Of a stretch of DNA of 64,000 nucleotides, positions 18,819 to 28,291 are shown piece by piece. Under the pieces are notes generated by a model, which ran no database searches, had not been told where the DNA came from, and saw only the letters and a list, made by a program, of their open reading frames with translations. This DNA comes from Hyphomicrobiales bacterium (lineage in GTDB: Bacteria > Pseudomonadota > Alphaproteobacteria > Rhizobiales > Beijerinckiaceae): contig JAIXZO010000002.1 in the NCBI GenBank assembly GCA_027489535.1, positions 248,001 through 312,000 of the forward strand, given 5' to 3'. Position 1 is the stretch's first letter; each line of letters begins with the position of its first letter. The position numbers and the translations under genes are program-made.

Positions 18819-20411
18819 TCACTTTCGGGCCGACGACGGTGCGCCGCCCGCGTTGAGGGACCCGCCTTCGAGGCCGGCGAAGTGACGTTCGATGGCTTTG
18901 GCCAGAGCCTGCACGTCGCCGTCCGCGGTCTCGTCCGGCAACGGGTCGAGGCCGAGGGTCGCATGGATGCGGCCGAGCGCGGCATGCACCTGCGCCAGCG
19001 CCTGATGGCGGCGCAGCAGGCTGAGTATCATCGCCGTACCGTTCGCGACGCGTTCGAGCTCGCCCTGCGCGTCGGCGGCCTGTCGCGCGGCCGAATGGGC
19101 GAGGACGCGACGGTCGATCTCGTTGAGGTCCGTCGCGCGTTCGTACTGCTTCACGGCGATCTCGTATTGGCGCAGAGCGATGTGCGCCTGCGAGAGCACG
19201 GCCATGTGCATCGCGAGCGAACGCGCCTTCGCGACATCCTCGCCCTGCTGCGCGGCGCGGACGGCCTCCGGCCCCGAGAGGACGTTGACGAGGTTCCACG
19301 CGATCTGCGCGCCGCCGCCGTACCAATCATTCGCGACGAGGAAGGAATTCGAGTTGTAATTGCGTCCGACGCTGAGGCCGACGCCCGGCAGCATGCGCAT
19401 GATCGCCTTGCGGGTCTCCTGCACGGAGATACGCTCGTTGTACATGCTCTCGTGCAGGTCCGCGTTGCGGAGCAGCGCGACTTCCTCCATCCGCGCGATG
19501 GGCATGGCCCATTTGGGTGCACGGGCGGCGGCATCCGCAGGCACCGCGATGCTGAAATTCGTGCCGGGCGGCACGCCGATCAGGCTCGCAAGTTCCGCCT
19601 TCGCAACGGCCAGATCCTGCTCGATCGTCTCCAGCTGCCGCATGTATTCGACGAGCACGCGCTGCTGGCGCAGCGTTTCGATCGGATTGCGCAGACCCTC
19701 GGTCTCTTCCCGCCGCAACGCGTCGAGCGCGGCCTTGGCGGCGGTGAGCGTGGAGGCGACGTCCCCGCGCAGACGTTGGGCGGTGGCGGCCCGCCACCAT
19801 GCGGTGCGGACGTCCTGAGTGAGGACGTGAAGGGATTTGCGGCGGCGTTCGGCTGCGATCAGCGTGCGGTCGGCCTGCACCTTCGCCTGGAAATAACCGA
19901 CGCCGAAGTCGAGCAGGTTCCATCCGAGGGTCAGGTCGGCATTGATGACCTCGCGGTCGGAGGAGAAGGTCGGCTCCGAAGTGCTGTTCGTTCGCGAGTA
20001 GAGCGTGCGGGAGACGCTGCTGTTGTATTCCGACCGGACGTCGTACCCGGCCTTCGCCGCGATCTTGGGCAGCAAATCCCACTGCGCCGCATCGAGCTGG
20101 CCGAGCGCCTGCGCCTGTTCCATGACGCGGACGCGGGCATCGAGATTGTACTTCACCGCGCGTGCCACCGCGTCGGGCAGCGTCATCGGGCGAAGGACCG
20201 GCGGTGCCTCGGCGCCGATCGCGTGCTTGCGCTCCACGGCCGCCGCCGCGAAGTCCTGCGACGTGAACGGCTCGGGCTTCACAGCGCAGCCCGCAAGGAG
20301 CAGCGCGGAGGCGAGGGCCATAAGCGGCTTTCGCGGTCCTGCTTGGGCGCGGGGCGCGGCTGCCGGGGTCGAGGCCGCCGCAGTGTCGGTATTCGTCTTC
20401 ATCGTCATCAT
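18819..20411 (-). CDS. TolC-like outer-membrane efflux lipoprotein
   Basis: The 530-residue protein has a lipobox (ALLLAGC, about residue 43) after a long hydrophilic N-terminus, then long amphipathic helices typical of TolC/OEP duplicated repeats (for example RTAWWRAATAQRLRGDVAST and HMAVLSQAHIALRQYEIAVK). It would form the outer-membrane duct of an export system. The start at 20411 overlaps the stop of the large upstream gene as ATGA; 20408 and 20402 are in-frame alternatives. The C-terminus is low-complexity. A 47-base gap separates it from the adaptor gene that follows. Confidence 0.88.
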   Translation of the reverse strand: MMTMKTNTDTAAASTPAAAPRAQAGPRKPLMALASALLLAGCAVKPEPFTSQDFAAAAVERKHAIGAEAPPVLRPMTLPDAVARAVKYNLDARVRVMEQAQALGQLDAAQWDLLPKIAAKAGYDVRSEYNSSVSRTLYSRTNSTSEPTFSSDREVINADLTLGWNLLDFGVGYFQAKVQADRTLIAAERRRKSLHVLTQDVRTAWWRAATAQRLRGDVASTLTAAKAALDALRREETEGLRNPIETLRQQRVLVEYMRQLETIEQDLAVAKAELASLIGVPPGTNFSIAVPADAAARAPKWAMPIARMEEVALLRNADLHESMYNERISVQETRKAIMRMLPGVGLSVGRNYNSNSFLVANDWYGGGAQIAWNLVNVLSGPEAVRAAQQGEDVAKARSLAMHMAVLSQAHIALRQYEIAVKQYERATDLNEIDRRVLAHSAARQAADAQGELERVANGTAMILSLLRRHQALAQVHAALGRIHATLGLDPLPDETADGDVQALAKAIERHFAGLEGGSLNAGGAPSSARK

Positions 20412-23400
20412 CCGTTCACCCGCTCGCGCAGGGCATCGATAAGCGCCGCACCTTCCGCCGCGAGCCGTGCGGCGGGCGTCGAGGCCTTCATTCGTTCCGT
20501 AATTCCGATTGCGCGCGCCGGAGCGACGCGTTCGGCGTAGGTCGGGGCCGCCGGGCGACCGTCGAAGGGGATCGTCTCCCGGAAGAGGTCGCTCCGGGGG
20601 GCGGTGCCGACCACGTTCAGCCTCAATACCGTCGACGCGGCTTGGCCTTTGCTGTCGCGGGCAGTCACCAGGATGTTGACCGTCCCGTTGAAGCCCGGCG
20701 GCGGGCGGCCGTAGAAAGTGCCCGTCGCCGCGTCGAACCTCATCCATGCCGGCAAGGCCTGCCCATTCACCTGCCGGGCGTCCACGGCGATCTGTGCGCC
20801 CGGATCCGAGCTGGTGAAGGTCGACGGCGGCAGCGGTATGCTGACCGTCTGACCCGCTGCGACAGCATAGTCGCCGATGGAGGAAATCGCGGAGAGCTGT
20901 CCTCCGCTCCGACCGTCGCCGGACGCGATGAACGGCGTCGGGGCCGGGGACGTGAAGATCATGCTGCCGGCCGCGCTCATCGACACGGGCTGCGAGAACG
21001 ACCCCGACAAGCTGTTTACGGGGCCGCTGTAGATCGAGAGAACGGGCGTGAACGTAGGCAGTGCGGGCGATACCGGAGGGACCACCGGCGGGGCAGGCGG
21101 CGGCGTATCGACGGATATCACGGGCGTGACCGTCGGGGTGGTCTGCGCGGTTCCCACCAGTGCGCTCGTGATCGTCGCCACACCGGTCGCGACGGATGCC
21201 GAATTGCCGGCCGCGTCTCTGATCGTCCCGCCGTTCGTCTGCAGCGAAGATACCGCGACGCCGTCCGAGTCCGTATCGCCCGACTGCACGGTGTGCCGGA
21301 AGAGGGCCGCGGCGCCGCTGACCGAAACGAAGTCCGCGTAACGCGTCTGACCGCCGACGTCGAGGACGAGGCGCGGCGTGCCCGAGATCGTGACGCTCTC
21401 GGTGAAGGTGACCGTGAAGTCGAGGTTCTGCCCGGGCGTGTAGGTGCCCGCCGTGGGCGCGGCGAGCGCCGAGACGGTCGGCGCGGTAGAATCCACCTTG
21501 ATGCCCGTCGTCGTCGGCACGTGTCCGGTCAGCGAGACGTTCGCGTTCTGGCCCGAGGCGTCTGTGATCGTCGTGGTGTTCAGCGTGAGCGACCCGACGG
21601 CGATGCCGTCCGTGTCGTTGTCGCCCGACTGTACCGAATGCCGATAGGTGATCGAGGTCGACGTGCTCGAAAGGTAGGCCGCCGTCCGCGTGGTGCTTCC
21701 GACGACGAGCGAAAGCGTCGAATCCGTTCCCGTCACGGTCACCGTGTCGTCGAAGGTGATCGTGAAGTCGAGGTGGCCGGCCGCCACATAGGTTCCGTCC
21801 GAAGGCACGGAGATCGTGCCCGTCACCGACGGTGCGACGCCGTCCACGAGAATGGCCGCGGTCGAGCCGACCGAGTTGAGGGTGGTCGTGGCGGCGTTCC
21901 CGGCCGAGTCCTTGATCGTTCCGCCGTTCGTCGCCAGCGCTCCGACGGTGATGCCGTTCGTGTCCGTATCGCCCGACGAGATCGTGTGGCGGAAGACGAG
22001 CGCCGACGTGCCGCTGTCCGACAGGTAGCTCGCGTAACGAACCGTCGAACCGATCACGAGCGCGATCCGCGGCGTTCCGCCCGTCGTGTCCACGGTGACG
22101 TTCTCGCTGAACGCGACCGTGAAGTCGAGGTTCTGGCCCGCGATATAGGTCCCGTTCGCGGGCACGGCGACGCTGTTGACGTCGGGCCCGGTCGTGTCGA
22201 TCAGAATGCTCGATGTGGGGGGGATGTGCCCCGAGAGCGACACGCTCGCGTCGTTTCCGACCGAATCCCTGATCGTCGTGGACGCGAGGCTGATCGCTCC
22301 GATCGTGATGCCGTCCGCATCGGTGTCGCCAGCCTGCACGGTATAGACATAGGTGATCGAGTTCGTCGTCCTCGAGGAATACGTCGCCGTACGTGCGGTG
22401 CTGCCGATCGTCAGTGCGAGCGACGAGTCCGTCCCAGTGACGGTGACGGACTCGTCGAAGGTCACGGTGAAGGAGAGGGTCTGGCCCGTCGTGTATGAGC
22501 CGCTCGACGGCACCCCGATATTGCCCGACACAGATGGCGCAACCGTGTCGACGAGGACGCTGGACGTCGCGCCGACCGAACTGAGCGAGGTGCCCGCATT
22601 GTTGCCGGCGGCGTCCTTGATCGTGCCGCCGTTCGAAGTCCATGCCGATGCGACGGCGATGCCGTCCGAGTCGTTGTCTCCCCCCGACACCGTGTAGCGG
22701 AACAAGAGGGCCGAGGTCCCGCTGCCCGAAACGTAGCTCGCCTGCTTTGTCGTGCTCCCGACGGTCACGCCGAGATAGGGCGTGCCGCCGCCCGTGTTCA
22801 CGGTGACGGCCTCGCTGAAGTTGACGGTGAAATCGAGATTTTGGCCTGTCGTGTAGCCGGCATTCGACGGTACGGACACGGACGAGACCGTCGGCGCGAC
22901 GGTGTCCACGCGAACCAACGAGGTCGAGCCTACCGAGTTGAGGGTCAAGGTTGCGTTGTTGCCCGCGGCGTCGTTGAGGGTGCCGCCGTTCGTCTGCAGC
23001 GACGAGACCGCGATGCCGTCGCCGTCGGCGTCCCCGGACGCGACCGTGTAACTGAATGCCAAGGCCGAGGTTCCGCTGCCCGAGACGTAGGTCGCGTATC
23101 GGGACGTTCCTCCGATATCGAGCACCAGGCGCGGCGTCCCCGTCACCGTGACCGCTTCGTTGAAGTTCACGGTGAAGCTTAGGCTCTGTCCGGCGATGTA
23201 CGTGCTGTTCGAAGGCACCGAGACCGACGAGACGGTCGGCGCGATCGTGTCGATGACGATGGCCTTGTTCGCGCCGAGCGAGTTTGCCGAGCCCGGGGAC
23301 GCAAGGGTGAGCGTCGCCGAATTGCCGGCCGCGTCCTTGATCGTACCTGAGTTCAGGGATAGTGCGCCCGTCGAGACGTAATCGAGGTCGGAGGTCGTGT

Positions 23401-25150
23401 CGCCGGCCTGCACCGTGTACGTGAAGACCAGCTGCGAGGTGCCGGAACCGGAAGCGTAATTGACGACCTGATCGGTCGTGCCGGTCTCCAGCGTCAGCTG
23501 GGGCGTCCCCGTAACCGTAACCGCTTCCGAGAAGTTTGCGATCACCGAGATCGTGTCGCCCGCCTTGTAGGTGCCGTTCGCGGTCGAGGACGTGACGGAA
23601 CTTACCGTAGGCACGACCGCGTCGACGAGCACGCCGGTGGTCGATGCCACCGAGTTGAGGGTTAAGGTCGCGCTGTAGCCGACCCCGTCCTTCAGCGTGC
23701 CGCCGTTCGTCTGAAGCGACGAGACGGAAATGCCGTTGCTGTCGTAATCGCCCGAAGCCGAGGTGTATGTGAAGGTGAGGGCCGAGGATCCGCTGCCGCC
23801 GGTGTAGGTCGCGTATTTCGTAGATCCACCGACGTCGAGCACGAGGCGGGGCGTGCCGGTCACCGTCACAGCCTCGCTGAAGTTGACGGTGAAGTTGAGG
23901 CTGTCTCCGGCCTTGTATGTCGCGTTTGAGGGCACGGAAACGGAGGAGACCGTGGGTGCGGTGACGTCCGCCGGAGTTTGTCCGACGATGTTGTCGATCG
24001 CGACATAGAGCTCGGCGCTGGTGAGCTCGATGCTTGAAACGAGCCTGCTCGAAGTGGACAGAGTTTGGCTTTGCCCTGCGACAAGGGTCAGGTAGGTCGG
24101 GCCGCCATCGACCGAGTTAACCGTCAGCGTTGTTGTCGCCCTCGCCGATGTCGCATCGGCATCAATGCTGCTGAAATACCAATACGCGCCGTCCTCCCGC
24201 GCGATCGTAACCTTTTCGGTCGTAGAGGTGGAATTGTCAGAGGACGCAATCAAAAGAGTTTCTGCGCTGAAACCCCAGTCTCCTCCGTTCTGCAGAATAG
24301 CGCCGTCGCCTTGTACTTGGCATGTGACGACGAACTTCACCGAATTGGCCCAGAAGCTGTAGCTCGAGACGTATCCGTTCGCCGTGTTGCTGATCGCGGA
24401 CACGCCTGTGAACTGCTCCATGAACGACCCCAGCGCGTGACCGTAGCTTTCCAGCCCGGTGCCGAACGACTGCGCCTCGATCGGTCCCGTCGTCGTTTCG
24501 AGCGCCCAGTCGCCGCCCAGCGTCGCCGCGCCGGTCGTGTCGGTCGAGGCCGCCACGTCGGCCCCGGTCGCACGGGCGAGCGCGGTCACGAAATCCGGTC
24601 CCGTCGCCCCGCCCGCCACGTCGCAGGCATAGAGCAGGATGTCGCCGTTCGGATCGAGACATGCGCCGATCGCGGCGAGATCGCCCGCGCGGCTCGCGAC
24701 GGCGGCGGCGTCGAGGATCGTGTCGCCGAGCCGGATCGCGCCCTGCTGTCCGTGGCCGACGATGTGGATCGCCGCCCAGCCGCCGTCCGGCGCTTCGGCC
24801 GCATGCGCTTCGAGCCACTCGCGGATCTGCGAGAGGCCGTCATGGGAAAGGTCGGTGAAGACGACCGTCGCGTCCGGCCGAGCGGCATCCGCCAGCACCT
24901 GCCGGTCGGCAACGGCCGGGTCGATGAACACGACCTCGCGGGGTGCCGTTAAGGCGGCGGGCGCGACGATCACGGGGGTTGCAACCGCGGACGCATCGGC
25001 GGACGTCGTCTGTTCGGCGACATGTCCGTCGTCGGTCGCGGTCGCCACGGCTGCGCCGTCGAACATCATGCGCGGTTCGAGTGCGAGTATGGAGATGTCG
25101 GAACGCCGGCGCGATGCCGCCATCAAGGACGGGGAAGTGCGATGGTCCAT
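20408..25150 (-). CDS. Giant LEPR/DUF4347 surface protein with eight Ig-like repeats
   Basis: The 1580-residue protein begins with a short basic segment and LALEPRMMFDGAA (residues 22-34), the LEPR-type N-terminal motif of large exported proteins. A DUF4347 domain (about 70-235) follows, with HIVGHG (H133-G134) and LLYACDVA (C176), a His-Cys pair in a caspase-like arrangement. A region of about 140 residues comes next. Eight repeats of about 110 residues follow, most opening APTVSSVSVPSN-type and containing NFSEAVTVTGTPRLVLDVGG-type strands. After a Pro-rich linker, a putative Ig module contains RQVNGQALPAWMRFDAATGT. No classical signal peptide or RTX nonapeptides are seen. It is the first gene of the five-gene operon and is probably its cargo. 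Confidence 0.85.
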   Translation of the reverse strand: MDHRTSPSLMAASRRRSDISILALEPRMMFDGAAVATATDDGHVAEQTTSADASAVATPVIVAPAALTAPREVVFIDPAVADRQVLADAARPDATVVFTDLSHDGLSQIREWLEAHAAEAPDGGWAAIHIVGHGQQGAIRLGDTILDAAAVASRAGDLAAIGACLDPNGDILLYACDVAGGATGPDFVTALARATGADVAASTDTTGAATLGGDWALETTTGPIEAQSFGTGLESYGHALGSFMEQFTGVSAISNTANGYVSSYSFWANSVKFVVTCQVQGDGAILQNGGDWGFSAETLLIASSDNSTSTTEKVTIAREDGAYWYFSSIDADATSARATTTLTVNSVDGGPTYLTLVAGQSQTLSTSSRLVSSIELTSAELYVAIDNIVGQTPADVTAPTVSSVSVPSNATYKAGDSLNFTVNFSEAVTVTGTPRLVLDVGGSTKYATYTGGSGSSALTFTYTSASGDYDSNGISVSSLQTNGGTLKDGVGYSATLTLNSVASTTGVLVDAVVPTVSSVTSSTANGTYKAGDTISVIANFSEAVTVTGTPQLTLETGTTDQVVNYASGSGTSQLVFTYTVQAGDTTSDLDYVSTGALSLNSGTIKDAAGNSATLTLASPGSANSLGANKAIVIDTIAPTVSSVSVPSNSTYIAGQSLSFTVNFNEAVTVTGTPRLVLDIGGTSRYATYVSGSGTSALAFSYTVASGDADGDGIAVSSLQTNGGTLNDAAGNNATLTLNSVGSTSLVRVDTVAPTVSSVSVPSNAGYTTGQNLDFTVNFSEAVTVNTGGGTPYLGVTVGSTTKQASYVSGSGTSALLFRYTVSGGDNDSDGIAVASAWTSNGGTIKDAAGNNAGTSLSSVGATSSVLVDTVAPSVSGNIGVPSSGSYTTGQTLSFTVTFDESVTVTGTDSSLALTIGSTARTATYSSRTTNSITYVYTVQAGDTDADGITIGAISLASTTIRDSVGNDASVSLSGHIPPTSSILIDTTGPDVNSVAVPANGTYIAGQNLDFTVAFSENVTVDTTGGTPRIALVIGSTVRYASYLSDSGTSALVFRHTISSGDTDTNGITVGALATNGGTIKDSAGNAATTTLNSVGSTAAILVDGVAPSVTGTISVPSDGTYVAAGHLDFTITFDDTVTVTGTDSTLSLVVGSTTRTAAYLSSTSTSITYRHSVQSGDNDTDGIAVGSLTLNTTTITDASGQNANVSLTGHVPTTTGIKVDSTAPTVSALAAPTAGTYTPGQNLDFTVTFTESVTISGTPRLVLDVGGQTRYADFVSVSGAAALFRHTVQSGDTDSDGVAVSSLQTNGGTIRDAAGNSASVATGVATITSALVGTAQTTPTVTPVISVDTPPPAPPVVPPVSPALPTFTPVLSIYSGPVNSLSGSFSQPVSMSAAGSMIFTSPAPTPFIASGDGRSGGQLSAISSIGDYAVAAGQTVSIPLPPSTFTSSDPGAQIAVDARQVNGQALPAWMRFDAATGTFYGRPPPGFNGTVNILVTARDSKGQAASTVLRLNVVGTAPRSDLFRETIPFDGRPAAPTYAERVAPARAIGITERMKASTPAARLAAEGAALIDALRERVNG

Positions 25151-25721
25151 GGGTCGTCCGAGCAGCGAGCCGAGAAGCCGAATGCGAGCGCAAAGAAAGT
25201 AGCGCGCATTTCTGACGCAATCGATTATAGACGATTCAACATCGGGTCTATCGTTAAGCTCGATTTGAAACAGAAGATTCGAATGATGTAATCAAGGCGA
25301 GTTCATTTTGGGTCAGCAGACCCATTTATCGATGCGTAGCATTGAATGAATTTCCATCGAATTTTTGAGATAATAAAAGAATTTTGATTTTCTAAGTATA
25401 TATAAAATTATCAGGAAAACTGTGTAAGGAATGCACATTATTGAATTTCAAAAATATCTTACTGTCTAAGAAATAATCTTTATGAAATAATCGGGTTTCG
25501 TCGTTTGGCTGCCGGCGACGGTTGCAAAGGTGGCGACCAAAGGGGTCGCGCTTTTGCGACGCCGGTGTCTCCGTGTTTGCTCCGCTGCTCGTGGCGGGTT
25601 GCCTGCGTGCCGGCCATGTTCGTCACCCGGACCCATTTCCTCAGACAGACGGAACGCGCCCGGTCTTCCGGCATTTTCGTGAACCGAGAGGACGGTGGAC
25701 GTCTTCCGAGGAGAGCGAGCC
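25151..25721. other. AT-rich divergent intergenic region
   Basis: The 571-base gap separates the large minus-strand gene from the plus-strand RTX gene. Positions 25321-25500 are about 27 percent G+C by hand count, with runs such as AGTATATATAAAATTATCAG. The rest approaches the GC-rich background. I see no gene. It should hold both promoters; AT-rich DNA of this kind is often a target for xenogeneic silencers. Confidence 0.75.
25224..25229 (-). promoter_or_regulatory. Candidate -10 element of the secretion-like operon
   Basis: The minus strand reads TATAAT here, about 74 bases upstream of the start at 25150. No good -35 hexamer stands 16-18 bases upstream, so the call rests on the perfect -10 alone in an otherwise GC-rich genome. 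Confidence 0.35.
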
Positions 25722-27719
25722 ATGGCACAGATCGTCGGTCGGATCGGACCTGAAACTCTTGTCGGAACAGCCGGAGCCGACCTGATCGACGGGCTCGGCG
25801 GTGGTGACCTGATCGAGGCGGGCGGCGGGGATGATACCGTCACGCTCCATGGCGGCGACACGGTTCGCGGCGGGGACGGGAATGACCGGTTCGTCGTACC
25901 CGAGGACGCGGCGGGGACGGGATTGCTGTTCGCCGGAGCGGGAGCGGACGTCTTCGTGTTCCCCGAAGGCGGAGGGCAGGACGGTCGGTTGGGTACGCTC
26001 TTTACCTTCGCCGTCGGCGACTTCGACGCGGGCGTGGACCGGATCGACCTGCGGGCTTTCGCGCAAGGCTTTTACCTTTACGGGATGATCCAGAGCGGCG
26101 AGGACGTTCTGATCCTCGCCAAGGAGGGCGGCCGCTACGAGTCGGATTGGCAGCCGATCTTCCGGCTGGAGGGGGTGACGCTTGCGGACCTCGACGCGTC
26201 CAACTTCATCGGCGAGCGGCCGCTCGACCTGTCCGGGATCATTCTCGGTTTCGAGCGCGACGATACGTTGCTCGGCACGGATGCGCCCGACGCCATCGAC
26301 GGGCAGGCCGGGAGCGACGTCGTCTTGGGCTATGGCGGCAACGACACGATCTCGGGCGGCTCCGGCAGCGACACTCTGCGCGGCGGGCTCGGCAACGACA
26401 GCATCGATACCGGGGACGGCGCGGACCTTGCCGAAGGCGGACCCGGCAACGACACCATCGTGGGCGAACTGAGCCCGTTCCACGGCTCCGGCGACGACAC
26501 GCTGATCGGGGGCGACGGCAACGATGTCCTCTACGGCGTCACCGACCGCGAGCTATTGCTGGGCGGCGCGGGCAACGACATATTGGGCGTCTCCAACGCG
26601 ACCGGCAAGGCGGACGGCGGCGTCGGAGACGACACCTTTTCGGGCGTGGGCTCGGGCCAGTATTACGACTCCCCGTCCGTCTACGGCAGTTGGCTGATCC
26701 GAACCGGGTCCGGACGGGACGTTCTGCAGATCGATGCGGGAGGCGACGGAACCTTTGCCGACACGGTCACGGACTTTCTGGCCGGTGCCGGCGGTGACCG
26801 CGTCGACGTTTCGGGATTTGTACCGGGAGGCGGAGATCCGTTCGCGGCGGGCGCGCTGAATCTCGTCGGGTCCGGCGACGACTCCCTTCTGCAAAATCAA
26901 TACGGAGCCACCCTCGTGCGCTTCCTCGGCGTGCTGCCGAGCGAATTCACGGCCGAAAATTTCTTTGGATTTGCACCGCAGTCGCCGCCCGTCGGGACGC
27001 CTTTCGACGATAGCCTCATCGGCCGCGGCGGCCCCGATTTCCTCGCCGGTTACGGGGGTAACGACACGCTGTCCGGGCAGGACAACGACGACACGCTGCA
27101 AGGCGGGCCCGGCGACGATCTGCTGTTCGGAGGTGCGGGCGACGACCGGCTCGGAGGCGGGGACGGCAACGACACGCTGTCGGGCGGAGGCGGCAACGAC
27201 TATCTCGTCGGCAATCTCGGCGCGGATTCCATGTCGGGGGGAGGCGCGTCCGACGCTCTTTTGGGTGCGGGCGGAAACGATACGATCCAGGGCGACGGCG
27301 GGGACGATTTCGTCGGCGGCGGGAGCGGGGACGACGTCGTGTCGGGAGGCGAAGGCTTCGACACCCTCGCGGGCGGCGACGGCAATGACCGGATCGAGGG
27401 CGGCATCGGCCGCGATCTGCTGCGCGGCAATGCCGGGAACGATACGATCATCGGCGGGACCGGGGCGGATACGCTCGTGGGAGGCGAGGGGGCCGACCTC
27501 TTCGTGATGGGAGCGGCGCAGCCGGGCCTCGATCTGCTCGTAGATTTCCATGTGGGGGAAGATCGGCTCGATCTGACGGAGGCGGGGCTTGCGGGCGAGG
27601 CCGCCGTTCTCGGCGCGACGCGATACGTGGCCGGCGGGGCTCTGATCGTGACCTCGAGCGGTGCGCTGCTGCTGGCCGGCGTGCATGCCGGCGATCTCGT
27701 CGGAGATTTCGCGGTGTGA
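25722..27719 (+). CDS. RTX calcium-binding protein (hemolysin-type repeats)
   Basis: The 665-residue protein has GGxGxDxUx nonapeptides in three blocks: about residues 10-60, 185-260 and 430-600 (for example GGPGDDLLFGGAGDDRLGGG). Each repeat set binds calcium outside the cell. No catalytic domain is recognisable between blocks. The C-terminal 60 residues end in aliphatic residues (AGVHAGDLVGDFAV), as in type I secretion substrates. The start ATG at 25722 is preceded by GAGGAGAG. No ABC exporter is nearby. The divergent neighbour is the export-like operon, so it may be a cargo of that system or of an unlinked type I system. Confidence 0.88.
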   Translation: MAQIVGRIGPETLVGTAGADLIDGLGGGDLIEAGGGDDTVTLHGGDTVRGGDGNDRFVVPEDAAGTGLLFAGAGADVFVFPEGGGQDGRLGTLFTFAVGDFDAGVDRIDLRAFAQGFYLYGMIQSGEDVLILAKEGGRYESDWQPIFRLEGVTLADLDASNFIGERPLDLSGIILGFERDDTLLGTDAPDAIDGQAGSDVVLGYGGNDTISGGSGSDTLRGGLGNDSIDTGDGADLAEGGPGNDTIVGELSPFHGSGDDTLIGGDGNDVLYGVTDRELLLGGAGNDILGVSNATGKADGGVGDDTFSGVGSGQYYDSPSVYGSWLIRTGSGRDVLQIDAGGDGTFADTVTDFLAGAGGDRVDVSGFVPGGGDPFAAGALNLVGSGDDSLLQNQYGATLVRFLGVLPSEFTAENFFGFAPQSPPVGTPFDDSLIGRGGPDFLAGYGGNDTLSGQDNDDTLQGGPGDDLLFGGAGDDRLGGGDGNDTLSGGGGNDYLVGNLGADSMSGGGASDALLGAGGNDTIQGDGGDDFVGGGSGDDVVSGGEGFDTLAGGDGNDRIEGGIGRDLLRGNAGNDTIIGGTGADTLVGGEGADLFVMGAAQPGLDLLVDFHVGEDRLDLTEAGLAGEAAVLGATRYVAGGALIVTSSGALLLAGVHAGDLVGDFAV

Positions 27720-27796
27720 CGCGGGCGGAAGAAGCCCGCGCCGCCATCGAGGCGCGGGCAGGTCTTGCTAGCGGGCAGATCTTGCTGCTGCAGGCC

Positions 27797-28291
27797 CTAC
27801 TCCTGCAGGCGAGAGACGTATTCGACCAAAGCGAGGATGCGCGCCTTCACATAGGCTTCGGCATCGCCGGAGCCTTCGCGCAGGCCGGGGCCGAAGACAG
27901 TCCGGGCTTGGCCGCTGAAAACGTCGCCCCAGATCGGCATTTCCCGCGAGCCGTGCGCGCCGACGTCCGCAGTCCCCATCACGACGTCGAAGGCGCGCGA
28001 GAACGGGAAGACGCCGCCGTTGTTCTTGGCCAGCAGGCTGAGATCGGGAACGCGCTTGTTGAGCAGCATCGTGAAGGGGCCGCCGCCCTTGCCGTCGAGG
28101 CCGTGGCAGACGGCGCAGTAGGTTTCGTATTCGTAGCGACCGACTTCAGTCCCCCGGGTGGAAGGACTCGGCGTCGCTTGCGTGCGTGAAGGGGGAGCGG
28201 GCGCGGTCTGTGCGAGGGCCGGCACCACGGCGAGACCCGAGGCGAGAAGCGCTGCGGCGGCGACGGAACGGCGGAAAGATGAACGAAGCAT
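27797..28291 (-). CDS. Exported monohaem cytochrome c
   Basis: The 164-residue protein has a signal peptide (SVAAAALLASGLAVVPALAQ), a Pro/Ser/Thr linker, and one haem-binding site CAVCH in YETYCAVCHGLDGKGGGPFT. A methionine in SREMPIWGDVF is the likely sixth ligand. It is a small periplasmic electron carrier of class I. No oxidase or dehydrogenase partner is next to it; the neighbours are carbonic anhydrase and an RTX protein. The ATG at 28291 gives the complete signal peptide. Confidence 0.88.
   Translation of the reverse strand: MLRSSFRRSVAAAALLASGLAVVPALAQTAPAPPSRTQATPSPSTRGTEVGRYEYETYCAVCHGLDGKGGGPFTMLLNKRVPDLSLLAKNNGGVFPFSRAFDVVMGTADVGAHGSREMPIWGDVFSGQARTVFGPGLREGSGDAEAYVKARILALVEYVSRLQE

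Noticed and set aside
18690-20540. Open frame of about 600 codons on the plus strand over the TolC-like gene
   Set aside because: It is antisense to a well-supported protein and its composition is typical of a shadow frame.
20408-25150. Repeat pattern considered as a CRISPR-like array
   Set aside because: The repeats are about 330 bases long, degenerate and in frame, encoding Ig-like domains; there are no short identical repeats with spacers.
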